Below are positions 34,201 through 42,601 of a DNA stretch of 64,000 bases, one piece after another. The notes below the pieces were generated by a model that worked only from the letters and a program-made list of their open reading frames with translations, was not told where the DNA came from and searched no databases. A program made the translations under genes and the position numbers. Origin of the DNA: an uncultured Acidobacteriia bacterium (GTDB lineage Bacteria > Acidobacteriota > Terriglobia > Bryobacterales > Bryobacteraceae); NCBI GenBank assembly GCA_903900705.1, contig CAIUOG010000104.1:1-64000 (forward strand). The letters run 5' to 3'. How positions within the stretch are numbered: position 1 is the stretch's first letter; every line of letters begins with the position of its first letter.

Positions 34201-34496
34201 ACCCGAATGCGTTTGTGCTGCCGACTGCCGGGACCTTCGGCAACGTCGGTCGCGGCGTACTGACCGGACCCGGGCTCACCGATATCGACCTTTCGCTTTT
34301 CAAGAACATCCCGGTGAACGAGCGGATCAGCGTGCAGTTCCGCAGCGAGTTCTTCAACGTGATGAACCACGCGAATTTCGCATCGCCGAATCCGATTGTG
34401 TTTGCCAACGGGGTGGTGAGTTCGTCGGCGGGTCTGATTACCAGCACCGTGACGACGTCCCGGCAGATTCAGTTCGGGCTGAAGCTGATTTTCTGA
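31290..34496 (+). CDS. Oar-type TonB-dependent receptor with carboxypeptidase-regulatory domain
   Basis: I start at ATG 31290 (MGIMTKTGLQALLAMALAM); ATG 31299 is an equal alternative. About 1068 aa. A signal peptide ends near SAQ, then a carboxypeptidase-regulatory domain (AAISGKVSDPTGGPVGAATITV). A plug follows with NGRSFDNLITLNPG, VREFNVLTDAYSAEYGKRAGAQ and VVTQSGTNSIHGSVFEFLRN. A large beta-barrel ends in RQIQFGLKLIF. Acidobacteriota carry dozens of these, thought to import glycans or oligosaccharides. Location next to a GH127 enzyme and a sugar-acid operon suggests import of pectin fragments. The stop overlaps the next minus-strand gene's end by 28 nt. Confidence 0.93.
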   Translation: MGIMTKTGLQALLAMALAMVCGNPLSAQVSAAISGKVSDPTGGPVGAATITVKSVENGAVRVVASDDAGTFQVSSLPLGLQEIRVEKQGFKAAVRNGINLKVGQEAAITIQLEVGEIAQQVTVSEDAPVINTTTASVSGVVGSREVKDLPLNGRSFDNLITLNPGTISYGLKSANTSTSNGNTFAVAGRRPADNIVMMNGIEYTGSSQLAITPGGVSGELLGIDAVREFNVLTDAYSAEYGKRAGAQVSVVTQSGTNSIHGSVFEFLRNSALDARNFFDQAFVPPFRRNQFGGALGGPLKKDKLFLFGNYEGFRQSLALSNVAVVPDAQARLGIINGVKVANLNPAMLKFMSLWPDANGPSLGGGTALSYNNPRQTVHEDFGTARADYTVSDRDSVSAAYTVDEGTGIIPLADPLFGSALGLTNQVASVQEIHILSPQTLNTLRVGFSRAAFNFDSDPLTNFPPDLAFVAGGGPGGIVIGGGTTTTGVSAITSAGPNNAANVWNRRNLFTLSDGVQMTRGRHQLSAGFWLQRVQDNENTASRRLGQASFASLQTFLTGISTSFQVVPSPTELGWRSVFGAWYVEDSIRLRKNLTLQIGLRHEFTNGWNEVAGRAANYVTDSSGVLQTAPVVGNATFTKNNATKLFGPRVGLAWDVFGTGKTSVRAGYGTYYSLIDDLSFLLNSLPPYNSAATYANVSLPSVIPIAPGVQPPASCGPGVAAPCSTFAPQGIQADAKTPAVQEWNLRIEQQITENTALRVSYVGSFGYHGLVSIDPNTVTPLTCANAAGCTSGGTGATRGLVAQGQQYIPVAATRPNPYLGAGFFWYSEGNSSYNSLQVDVTRRLTRGLQVRGNFTWSKNLDINSALTGAQANNQAQMVMDRTNIRRDWGLSALNVTGQGSISARYELPFGKGRITGGWQLNGIATMLSGFPFTPQDGSNRSGDGDTRNPDRPSLNPAFSGPVITGKPNQWYNPNAFVLPTAGTFGNVGRGVLTGPGLTDIDLSLFKNIPVNERISVQFRSEFFNVMNHANFASPNPIVFANGVVSSSAGLITSTVTTSRQIQFGLKLIF

Positions 34497-34903
34497 GCGG
34501 AATAGGCCCCGAGGCCGACCAGCACCACCACGACAGCTGAGAAGGCCGCGGGCGGGCCGGAGAACCAGACCCAGCTGAGGATCAGGCAGACCACCTGAAC
34601 CGCGAACAGGCCCCAGCCCAACAGCCCGACAGACCGCGGGGCCGATCTGGCGAGACCGGCGAGATGCCACGCCACGAAGGCCGCAAAGAGCAGGTAGGCG
34701 GTCACGAACAGGCCGAAGCCCACGTAGAAGCCGTAGTAGGTGAAGACCGGTCCCGCTGTGGTGAGCGGAACCGTCTTCATGCCGTTTAGAACGGCCGCAC
34801 CGGCGGGTGTGGCCGGGACAAACCTGAGAAAGCCGAAGGTATGACCGGCGGCGAAGAGAACCAGCAGAATCGCGGCGGCGCGGAAAAGCGGGGCGGGCTT
34901 CAT
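34469..34903 (-). CDS. Small four-helix membrane protein
   Basis: The 144-aa protein has four hydrophobic stretches, at about residues 8-26, 52-76, 95-113 and 117-135. It begins MKPAPLFRAAAILLVLFAAGHTFGF. Motifs such as GHTFGFLRF resemble uncharacterised inner-membrane proteins that often follow SRPBCC genes. The start overlaps the upstream stop (ATGA 34900-34903), so it is the last gene of an ArsR-SRPBCC operon. The last 28 nt overlap the TonB receptor gene tail to tail. Confidence 0.75.
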   Translation of the reverse strand: MKPAPLFRAAAILLVLFAAGHTFGFLRFVPATPAGAAVLNGMKTVPLTTAGPVFTYYGFYVGFGLFVTAYLLFAAFVAWHLAGLARSAPRSVGLLGWGLFAVQVVCLILSWVWFSGPPAAFSAVVVVLVGLGAYSAQKISFSPN

Positions 34904-35394
34904 TCCGAAACCTGCCCGACGCGCCCGGCGAAGAGCCCGAGCAGACTGCCCCAGCCGCCCTGGGAGCCGACACCGGCACGCATGGCTTCGAAGCCCGCGC
35001 CGTGACGCTCAAAGTTGCGGTGCTCCAGATCCACGCGGGTCAGGCCGCCGGGTTCGGCGGTGAACCGCACTTCCACTTCGCTCGACAGGGCAACGTCGGG
35101 CTGATACTGCCACTGGAGGTCGATCTGCCAGGCCATAACGAAGCGCACGGGCGGCTCCCAGACAAGGATGCTGCCCCAGGGACAATCCGTGCCGTCGTCC
35201 TGCTCGGAATAGCAGCGTCCGCCCACGAAGCCCTCGACGATGGCGCGCTTCATGGGTGATTTACCGATGTGGTGGCTGCGCGGCCACCAGGAATCGAAAT
35301 CGGCGGTGAAGACCTGAAAGGCAAGCTCGGGGCTGGCTTTCACGGTGACGGTTCTGCGGATGGACTCGTCCGCTGCGACGGTGTTTGTGCTCAT
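34900..35394 (-). CDS. SRPBCC/AHSA1-like ligand-binding domain protein
   Basis: The start is ATG 35394 (MSTNTVAADESIRRTV), which overlaps the ArsR stop (ATGA 35391-35394); the much longer frame is shadow. The 164-aa protein has the AHSA1-type SRPBCC pattern: RRTVTVKASPELAFQVFTADFDSWWP, then GRCYSEQDDGTDCPWGSILVWEPPVRFVMAW, and a C-terminal helix with GGWGSLLGLFAG. Such proteins bind hydrophobic ligands and are commonly encoded behind ArsR regulators. Its ligand is unknown. It sits between the regulator and a membrane protein. Confidence 0.85.
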   Translation of the reverse strand: MSTNTVAADESIRRTVTVKASPELAFQVFTADFDSWWPRSHHIGKSPMKRAIVEGFVGGRCYSEQDDGTDCPWGSILVWEPPVRFVMAWQIDLQWQYQPDVALSSEVEVRFTAEPGGLTRVDLEHRNFERHGAGFEAMRAGVGSQGGWGSLLGLFAGRVGQVSE

Positions 35395-35711
35395 TGAAGT
35401 TCCTGTCTGGCTCGTCTTTCGACTTCGTTTGCAAATGCTTCCAGGGCCTGGGCCCAGTAGACGTCGAGATACTGGCGGAGCGTTTCGAAACCGGCGGGAT
35501 TGAGCCGGTACACATGGCGCGCTCCCACTGACTGATGCAGCACGAGATCCGCCTCTTTGAGGATGCGGAGGTGCTGCGAAATCGCGGGCCGGCTGACCGG
35601 CAGATCGCGAGCGAGTTCCCCGACGGCGAGTGGGCCGTTGAGGAGGCGTGCGAGGATGGCGCGACGAGTGCCGTCGCCGAGCGCATCGAATTGCACGCCT
35701 CCGTAAGTCAT
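35391..35711 (-). CDS. ArsR-family winged-helix repressor
   Basis: The 106-aa protein is a compact ArsR/SmtB-type regulator: LGDGTRRAILARLLNGPLAVGELARDL, helix-turn-helix VSRPAISQHLRILKEADLV and the wing HQSVGARHVYRLNP. No cysteine-rich metal site is present, which fits the subgroup that works with SRPBCC partners instead of sensing arsenite or zinc. It is the first gene of the three-gene operon 35711-34469. Its ATG is inside a perfect palindrome, so autoregulation is likely. The next gene upstream is the riboswitch-controlled permease on the other strand. Confidence 0.92.
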   Translation of the reverse strand: MTYGGVQFDALGDGTRRAILARLLNGPLAVGELARDLPVSRPAISQHLRILKEADLVLHQSVGARHVYRLNPAGFETLRQYLDVYWAQALEAFANEVERRARQELQ

Positions 35712-35735
35712 AGCTTACGGTAAGCATATACTTAC
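35701..35735. promoter_or_regulatory. Paired palindromes, candidate ArsR operators
   Basis: Two adjacent GTAAG-N6-CTTAC palindromes share bases. The first (35701-35720) has 7-bp perfect arms, CCGTAAG and CTTACGG, and includes the arsR start codon. The second (35720-35735) has 5-bp arms. Their size and place suit autorepression. Confidence 0.65.
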
Positions 35736-35755
35736 ACAGCATTGTCGTCAAGGTG

Positions 35756-35783
35756 TTGCGTGAGTAAAAACACATGCTATCCT
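35756..35783 (+). promoter_or_regulatory. Promoter for the riboswitch and permease
   Basis: TTGCGT (35756-35761), a 16-bp spacer and TATCCT (35778-35783) would start transcription near 35790, exactly where the riboswitch structure begins. The -35 match is partial. Confidence 0.5.
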
Positions 35784-35785
35784 GA

Positions 35786-35920
35786 TTTCAGCCGAATCTA
35801 TTCGCATGCTCCGCGAGCGAATAGAGCGGGGGACCCATAGTTATTGGGGGCAAAGTCCTGAGATTCAGGACGGAGTACTTTCAAACTCCAGCCCGACAGC
35901 TAACCTCGCAGGCTCAATTG
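35786..35920 (+). promoter_or_regulatory. Cyclic-di-AMP riboswitch (ydaO/yuaA type)
   Basis: The leader has the signature of the ydaO motif. These are GGGGGACCCA (35828-35837), TTGGGGGCAAA, the closing GACAGCTAACCTCGCAGGC (35895-35913), and hairpins CTATTCGC/GCGAATAG (35798-35805 with 35817-35824) and GTCCTGA/TCAGGAC (35855-35861 with 35865-35871). AGCC near 35790-35793 can pair with GGCT (35911-35914) as P1. In known cases the ligand c-di-AMP turns off potassium or osmolyte uptake. The permease start is 50 nt further on. I see no clear intrinsic terminator, so control may be at translation or by an alternative hairpin. Boundaries are approximate. Confidence 0.88.
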
Positions 35921-35969
35921 AGAGTTGTTCCGCCGACCCGGGCGAGAGCAATATCAGGAGTTCTGAGTC

Positions 35970-38237
35970 TTGACCATTTCAAAGCCTTCCGGTTCCACCG
36001 GAACAAAAGTCGTTGTTGCGACAACGGTGATGTTGTCGTTTATTTCTTTCTGGCGCGCGGCGGCGATCGTACTGAGCGATCTGGCCTCGTCGGCCTATTA
36101 CGTTGGTGGCATAGCGGAAACGGCCATCGGCAAATCCGCCCCGTGGTTCATTCTCGGCATCATGCTGTTTTCGTATGCCGTGCGCGCGATCTACATCGAA
36201 AGCTGCAGCATGTTTGTGCGTGGCGGCGTGTATCGCGTGGTGCATGAAGCGATGGGCGCCACGCTGGCGAAGTTCTCGGTTTCAGCTCTGATGTTCGACT
36301 ATGTGCTGACGGGACCGATCAGCGGCGTGAGCGCGGGGTTGTATCTGGCCGGCCTGGTAAACGAGTCGGTCGAGTACTTCCATCTGAATCTTTCGCATGT
36401 GAATCCACCGTATTTCGCGGCGGGCTTTGCGGTGCTGGCGACGCTGTACTTCTGGCGGCAGAACATCATCGGGATTCACGAATCGAGCGAAAAAGCATTG
36501 CGGATTATGCAGGTAACCACGGTGATGGTGGTGATGCTGATTCTCTGGTGCCTGTACACGATTCTGAACAAGGGCTTTCAGCCTGTGCCGTTCCCCACGA
36601 TGGGGAATCTGAGGTTCGGTCCGGACGCACTGGGGTGGCTGAAAGGCACGGGGATGCCGGCGATTCCGGCGGTGGCCATCCTGGTGGGACTGGGCCACTC
36701 CCTGCTGGCGATGAGCGGCGAGGAAAGCCTGGCGCAGGTGAATCGCGAGATTGCCTCGCCGAAGCTGAAGAACCTGGAACGCGCGGGCTTTGTGATCTTC
36801 GTGTACAGCATGGTCTTCACGTCGCTGGTGTCATTCTTCGCGGTGATGTTGATTCCGGATTCGGAGCGCGGCAAGTACCTCGATAACCTGATCGGCGGCC
36901 TCTCGATGTTCCTCTCCGGCCCGCTGGGCATGCGTTTGGCCTTCCATGCGTTTGTGGTGCTGGTGGGCGTGCTGATTCTGGCGGGCGCCGTGAATACCGC
37001 GCTGATCGGGTCAAACGGCGTGATGAACCGCGTGGCGGAAGATGGCGTGCTGACGGACTGGTTCCGCAAGCCCCACCAGCGGTTTGGCACGACGAGCAGG
37101 ATCATCAACACGATTGCGATTCTGCAGCTGGTGACGATTGTGATCAGCCGGGGCAATGTGGATATGCTCGGCGAGGCGTATGCGTTCGGCGTGGTGTGGA
37201 GTTTTGCGATGAAGTCCCTTTCGGTTCTGGTGCTGCGCTACAAGATGCCGCATGCGCGTGAATGGAAGGTGCCGCTGAATTTCACGCTGAGCGGCAGAGA
37301 AGTTCCGGTGGGGCTGGGTCTGATTACCATCGCCCTGTTTTCGCTGGCGATTATCAATGTGGTGACCAAGCAGGTTGCCACCATCTCCGGCGTTTCGTTC
37401 ACGCTGGCCTTCTTCATGGTGTTCGAACTTTCGGAACGCTACAACAAGAAGAAGCACAAGATACCGGTGCACGTGATGGGGGAAGACCGGGAGGAATTCC
37501 GCCTGCACGCGAGCGACGAGATATCGGCGGAGACACTGCAGATTCGCCCGGGCAGCATCATTGTGGCGGTTCGTAACCCGCACCATCTGGAGCACCTGAA
37601 GAAGGTGCTGGATAAGACCGATACGAGGCGGCAGGACATTGTCGTGCTGACTGTCAAGGTGCTGACGCAGGCCGGGTCCGGCGAGCATTCCATCGAATCG
37701 GATCAGGTGTTTGCGGACTCCGAAAACACGGTGTTTTCGCGTGTGGTGGCGCTGGCGGAGAAAGCGGGCAAGCATGTGAAGCTGCTGAGCGTGGCGGGAA
37801 CCAATGCGTGGACGGCGCTGGTACAGACGGCGACGATGCTGCAGTGTTCGCGGCTGGTGACGGGGCTTTCTCCGCGCATGACGCCGGCCGAACAGGGGCG
37901 AGCCGTTGGCAGCGAGTGGGAGGCGCTGCCGGAACCAAGACCGGCGCTGTCGCTGGAAGTGGTGCTGCCCGATCCAAACCAGTCGATGTACTTCAACCTC
38001 GGTCCGCACCCGCCGCGGCTGTGGCCGGAGGATGTGGACCTGGCGCACCGGCTGTGGCTCGACATGATCGACAAGGGCGCGGGCGATGAACTGCGTCACC
38101 GGGACGTGGTGAGCGTGGCGCTGCGGCGACTGCAGAGGGAGTTCGAATCGCCGCTGCAGGCGGAGATTATGAGTGAAGTGGTGAGCACGGTCCGGGCGCA
38201 TGGTCCGGACAAAGTGGTGGACGCGCAGAACCGCTGA
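35970..38237 (+). CDS. APC-superfamily permease with long cytoplasmic C-terminal domain, probable K+ or amino-acid transporter
   Basis: The start is TTG 35970 with AGGAG 9 nt upstream. The 755-aa protein has about 12 membrane segments in residues 10-490, with WRAAAIVLSDLASSAYYVGGIAE and MSGEESLAQVNREIASPKLKNLERAG typical of APC transporters. Residues about 525-690 form a USP-like soluble domain (GSIIVAVRNPHHLEHLKKVLDK, VKLLSVAGTNAW, RLVTGLSPRMT). In Bacillus, ydaO riboswitches control the APC-type potassium importer KimA, so K+ uptake is the favoured role. No closer identity can be claimed. It stands alone as a monocistronic, riboswitch-regulated gene. Confidence 0.8.
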   Translation: MTISKPSGSTGTKVVVATTVMLSFISFWRAAAIVLSDLASSAYYVGGIAETAIGKSAPWFILGIMLFSYAVRAIYIESCSMFVRGGVYRVVHEAMGATLAKFSVSALMFDYVLTGPISGVSAGLYLAGLVNESVEYFHLNLSHVNPPYFAAGFAVLATLYFWRQNIIGIHESSEKALRIMQVTTVMVVMLILWCLYTILNKGFQPVPFPTMGNLRFGPDALGWLKGTGMPAIPAVAILVGLGHSLLAMSGEESLAQVNREIASPKLKNLERAGFVIFVYSMVFTSLVSFFAVMLIPDSERGKYLDNLIGGLSMFLSGPLGMRLAFHAFVVLVGVLILAGAVNTALIGSNGVMNRVAEDGVLTDWFRKPHQRFGTTSRIINTIAILQLVTIVISRGNVDMLGEAYAFGVVWSFAMKSLSVLVLRYKMPHAREWKVPLNFTLSGREVPVGLGLITIALFSLAIINVVTKQVATISGVSFTLAFFMVFELSERYNKKKHKIPVHVMGEDREEFRLHASDEISAETLQIRPGSIIVAVRNPHHLEHLKKVLDKTDTRRQDIVVLTVKVLTQAGSGEHSIESDQVFADSENTVFSRVVALAEKAGKHVKLLSVAGTNAWTALVQTATMLQCSRLVTGLSPRMTPAEQGRAVGSEWEALPEPRPALSLEVVLPDPNQSMYFNLGPHPPRLWPEDVDLAHRLWLDMIDKGAGDELRHRDVVSVALRRLQREFESPLQAEIMSEVVSTVRAHGPDKVVDAQNR

Positions 38238-38272
38238 TCGGCAGGCCGGGGTCTTGTCATACTGTCAGGAGC

Positions 38273-39889
38273 GTGAGTCCCGCGATCTCTCAGTTTGTCA
38301 AGGCTGTCCAGGATGGCGACCAGGCCCGGGTGCGGCTGATGCTGCGCGCCAGGCCTGCGTTGGTGGGCATGGATCTGGCGGAGAACAATGAGCACCAGGC
38401 GCTGCACTTCGCGGTGCTGCGGAGAGATGCCGCAATGGTGAAGATCCTGATGGAGGCGGGCGCGAATGCACGCAAGGGGATCTATCCGCATCGCGACGCG
38501 ACGGCAGCGCTGACGATGGCACGGGAGCGCGGCTATTCGGAGATTGTGGAAGTGATCGGGGAAGAGGAACGGTCCCGCCGTGAGGAACAGTCCTGCCCAA
38601 ACGCCACGATTTCTCCGGTGCAGGACCAGATTGTGGAGGCGATCCGCGGCGGCGACAATGCGGAGGCGATGCGGCTGCTGTCCTCTGATGGCAGCCTGAT
38701 CCACGCCTGCGATCTGAGCGGCGCGACACCCCTGCACGCGGCGGCGCGCTGCGCGAATGAGGAGATGACGGCGTGGCTGCTTGCGCGGCGCGCGGGGCTG
38801 GAAAAAGAAGATCCGCGGGGTCTGACTCCGCTGGATCACGCCGCGCTCCGGGCAGAGCCATTCGAGCCCGTGGCCACGCTGCTGCGGGAGGCCGGGGCTT
38901 GCGTGACAATTCGGGCGGCGATCGCGATGGGGGATGAGGCTCGGGTTCGGGGATTGGTTGAATCAGAGCCGGCTCTGCTGCGGGAGATCAGTCCCCAGGG
39001 AGGGTTGCTCACGCTGGCGGTGAACCGGCGGCAGTGCGGTGTGGTCCGAGTGCTGCTGGAACTGGGCGCGGATCCGGATGAGCGAATCACGTTGGGCACA
39101 CCGGAGGACCCGGTGGTCAGCTGGGGCATGCCTCTCTGGCATGCTGCGCGGATTCCGGATTACGAGATCGCGAAGATCCTGCTGGAGCGGGGCGCGGACC
39201 CGAACGCGAACGTGTATGCATCGGGCTGGCCGATCCGCAATGCCTGGAATCATGCGGACAGGCGGGTCCGGGACCTGCTGCTGGAGTGGGGGGCGAGGGT
39301 GCATCCGTACATGGTGGCGGAGTCGCATGACGTTGAGCAGGCGAGGATGCTACTGGCGGACGACCCGACGGAAGAGACTGTGAATGAGCTGGTGTGGGAA
39401 TCGGCGGAGAGCGGGTGCCCGGAGATTCTGGCACTGGCGCTGCCGTTCGTGCCGTGGGCAGGCGACGATCCCCGGTGGCACTGGGTGATGATTCAGCCGA
39501 TCCGGGGGATTCGCGAGGATGGCGGGGAGCATGAAGGGAATTTCCGCACCATGCAAGTGCTGCTGGGGCGCGGCATTGATCCGAATGTGGAGCGGTACGG
39601 GCAGAGGATTCTGCATTTCGCCGCGGCGTACACAGGTGGCGCGAGCGACGCGGAGCGGGCGCGGTTTGCGGGGATGCTGATTGACCATGGCGCACGGCTG
39701 GATGTGCGGGATGATCTGCTGCAATCGACGCCGCTCGGCTGGGCTTGCCGATGGGGACGGAGGGAGTTGGCAAGAACGCTGCTGGAGCGGGGCGCTTCGG
39801 CGGAGGAACCGGATGGGGAGGCCTGGGCTCGGCCGCGGGTGTGGGCGGAGAAGATGGGGCGGACGGAGATTTTGAGGCTTCTGGGATGA
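38273..39889 (+). CDS. Ankyrin-repeat protein
   Basis: The 538-aa protein starts with GTG at 38273; AGGAG lies unusually close upstream. It is made almost wholly of ankyrin repeats: ALHFAVLRRDAAMVKILMEAGAN, GATPLHAAARCANEEMTAWLLARRAG, TPLDHAALR, WHAARIPDYEIAKILLERGADPNAN and TPLGWACRWGRRELARTLLERGA. Some repeats are spaced by longer insertions. There is no signal peptide or enzymatic domain, so it is a cytoplasmic protein-binding scaffold of unknown partner. It follows the permease by 35 nt and could share its transcript. Confidence 0.88.
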   Translation: MSPAISQFVKAVQDGDQARVRLMLRARPALVGMDLAENNEHQALHFAVLRRDAAMVKILMEAGANARKGIYPHRDATAALTMARERGYSEIVEVIGEEERSRREEQSCPNATISPVQDQIVEAIRGGDNAEAMRLLSSDGSLIHACDLSGATPLHAAARCANEEMTAWLLARRAGLEKEDPRGLTPLDHAALRAEPFEPVATLLREAGACVTIRAAIAMGDEARVRGLVESEPALLREISPQGGLLTLAVNRRQCGVVRVLLELGADPDERITLGTPEDPVVSWGMPLWHAARIPDYEIAKILLERGADPNANVYASGWPIRNAWNHADRRVRDLLLEWGARVHPYMVAESHDVEQARMLLADDPTEETVNELVWESAESGCPEILALALPFVPWAGDDPRWHWVMIQPIRGIREDGGEHEGNFRTMQVLLGRGIDPNVERYGQRILHFAAAYTGGASDAERARFAGMLIDHGARLDVRDDLLQSTPLGWACRWGRRELARTLLERGASAEEPDGEAWARPRVWAEKMGRTEILRLLG

Positions 39890-40282
39890 GGGCTGGGAGT
39901 GGCGAATGAGAGGGAGTGGCTCGGGCACACCGGAACTGCGCCGCAAACTCCGCCCGGGGGCGGGATCCTGCGACAACTTCCTGCTATCCTGCTGATTTTG
40001 TTAGGCGTAGTTTGGGGAATTGTCGCGGTTTTGCGCCCTTCTTTATTTGACCGAAGGCCATCTCTCCACCCGGCAAGCAGGTGAATCGGGAGACAGCAGG
40101 CAATTGCCCGGACATACGCCGGGTGCAACCGCTTCCGGGTGAACAGATCGAATGCGCCAACCGCGGCGATCAGTGTGTAACTGCGCCGGGGCCCGGGGAT
40201 ATCGGGATACTCCACCAGGTAGCCACCACCCTCTTTTTTGGAAAGCGGGCGGACGGGCGCCGGACTATTGTGAGACTTCCGC
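39890..40282. other. 393-nt intergenic region
   Basis: It contains a possible gene remnant (next entry) and a plus-strand 61-codon frame (39899-40084) with one hydrophobic stretch but no ribosome site or family match. No promoter or RNA motif is convincing. Confidence 0.5.
40068..40257 (-). pseudogene. Possible remnant of a membrane-protein C-terminus
   Basis: On the minus strand a frame reads GGGYLVEYPDIPGPRRSY, then TLIAAVGAFDLFTRKRLHPA, then YVRAIACCLPIHLLAGW. The combination of a helix, an FDLxTRKRLHPAY turn and a second helix is, from memory, typical of the end of small acidobacterial membrane proteins. No matching N-terminal part is visible upstream, and the frame runs on into unrelated sequence. 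I treat it as a decayed fragment, with low certainty. Confidence 0.3.
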
Positions 40283-40331
40283 GATCAAAAACAAAAAAGC
40301 CGCGGCCTCTTTGTGAGAGGCCGCGGCTTTT
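40283..40331 (-). terminator. Rho-independent terminator of groES-groEL
   Basis: A stem of about 16 bp (40295-40310 with 40316-40331, 5-nt loop) is followed on the minus strand by a T-rich tract (A-rich 40284-40296 on the plus strand). It ends the chaperonin operon 30 nt after the groEL stop. Confidence 0.92.
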
Positions 40332-40360
40332 CAGGTTCCCCGGATTGGGGGGAGGGTTGT

Positions 40361-42019
<1,659 letters not shown>

Positions 42020-42071
42020 TCAAAAAACGGGTGCCTGTAAGGGCTACTGGGATCGTGAAGAGAGGAACGAG

Positions 42072-42368
42072 TTACTGGGCGTCGAGGATGCCGAGCACTT
42101 CGTCTTCGCGCATGATCAGATAGTCTTCGCCATCGATCTTGATTTCGCTGCCGGAATACTTACCGAACAGGATGCGGTCGCCAACCTGGACATCGAGAGA
42201 GACGACGCTGCCGTCTTCGAGACGCTTGCCCTTGCCAACTGCGACAACTTCTGCTTCCTGCGGTTTTTCCTTGGCGGAATCCGGGATAAAGAGGCCGCCG
42301 AGGGTCTTCTCGGTGGTATCTTCAATCCGTTTCACGACGATACGGTCATAGAGCGGACGAATCTTCAT
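42072..42368 (-). CDS. groS: Co-chaperonin GroES
   Basis: The 98-aa protein is a standard Gro[48 protein letters not shown], with the mobile loop GGLFIPD that docks onto Gro[38 protein letters not shown] follows. It is the first gene of groES-groEL. The operon lies behind a CIRCE element 95-121 nt upstream of its ATG, so HrcA control is expected. Confidence 0.98.
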   Translation of the reverse strand: MKIRPLYDRIVVKRIEDTTEKTLGGLFIPDSAKEKPQEAEVVAVGKGKRLEDGSVVSLDVQVGDRILFGKYSGSEIKIDGEDYLIMREDEVLGILDAQ

Positions 42369-42462
42369 TTAGTGTTGCCTCCAACTGGGTTTCAGTGAAA
42401 TAGAACTGGATTCAAACATGGAATCTGCTGATCAGGATTGCAAACGATTCCAAGCCATATTA

Positions 42463-42489
42463 TTAGCACACAGATTCGACGAGTGCTAA
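42463..42489 (-). promoter_or_regulatory. CIRCE operator (HrcA binding site)
   Basis: The inverted repeat TTAGCACAC-N9-GAGTGCTAA matches the CIRCE consensus except one base in the first arm (A for T). It lies upstream of groES. hrcA itself is not in the window. Confidence 0.93.
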
Positions 42490-42601
42490 AAATTCCCGGC
42501 AACGCATTGATTCCAAAGGAAATTTAGAATTTGACAGTAAGGGACTCAGATTATATGGGTGGCAAAGAACTGACATCCTCCGCCACCCGTCGGGCGGGGA
42601 G

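Noticed and set aside
39899-40084. A 61-codon plus-strand frame with one hydrophobic stretch
   Set aside because: No ribosome site, promoter or family match. It overlaps the possible minus-strand remnant.
42531-42559. TTGACA with a TATGGG or TTATAT hexamer on the plus strand
   Set aside because: No plus-strand gene follows and the -10 match is poor, so it is probably coincidence in an AT-rich gap.
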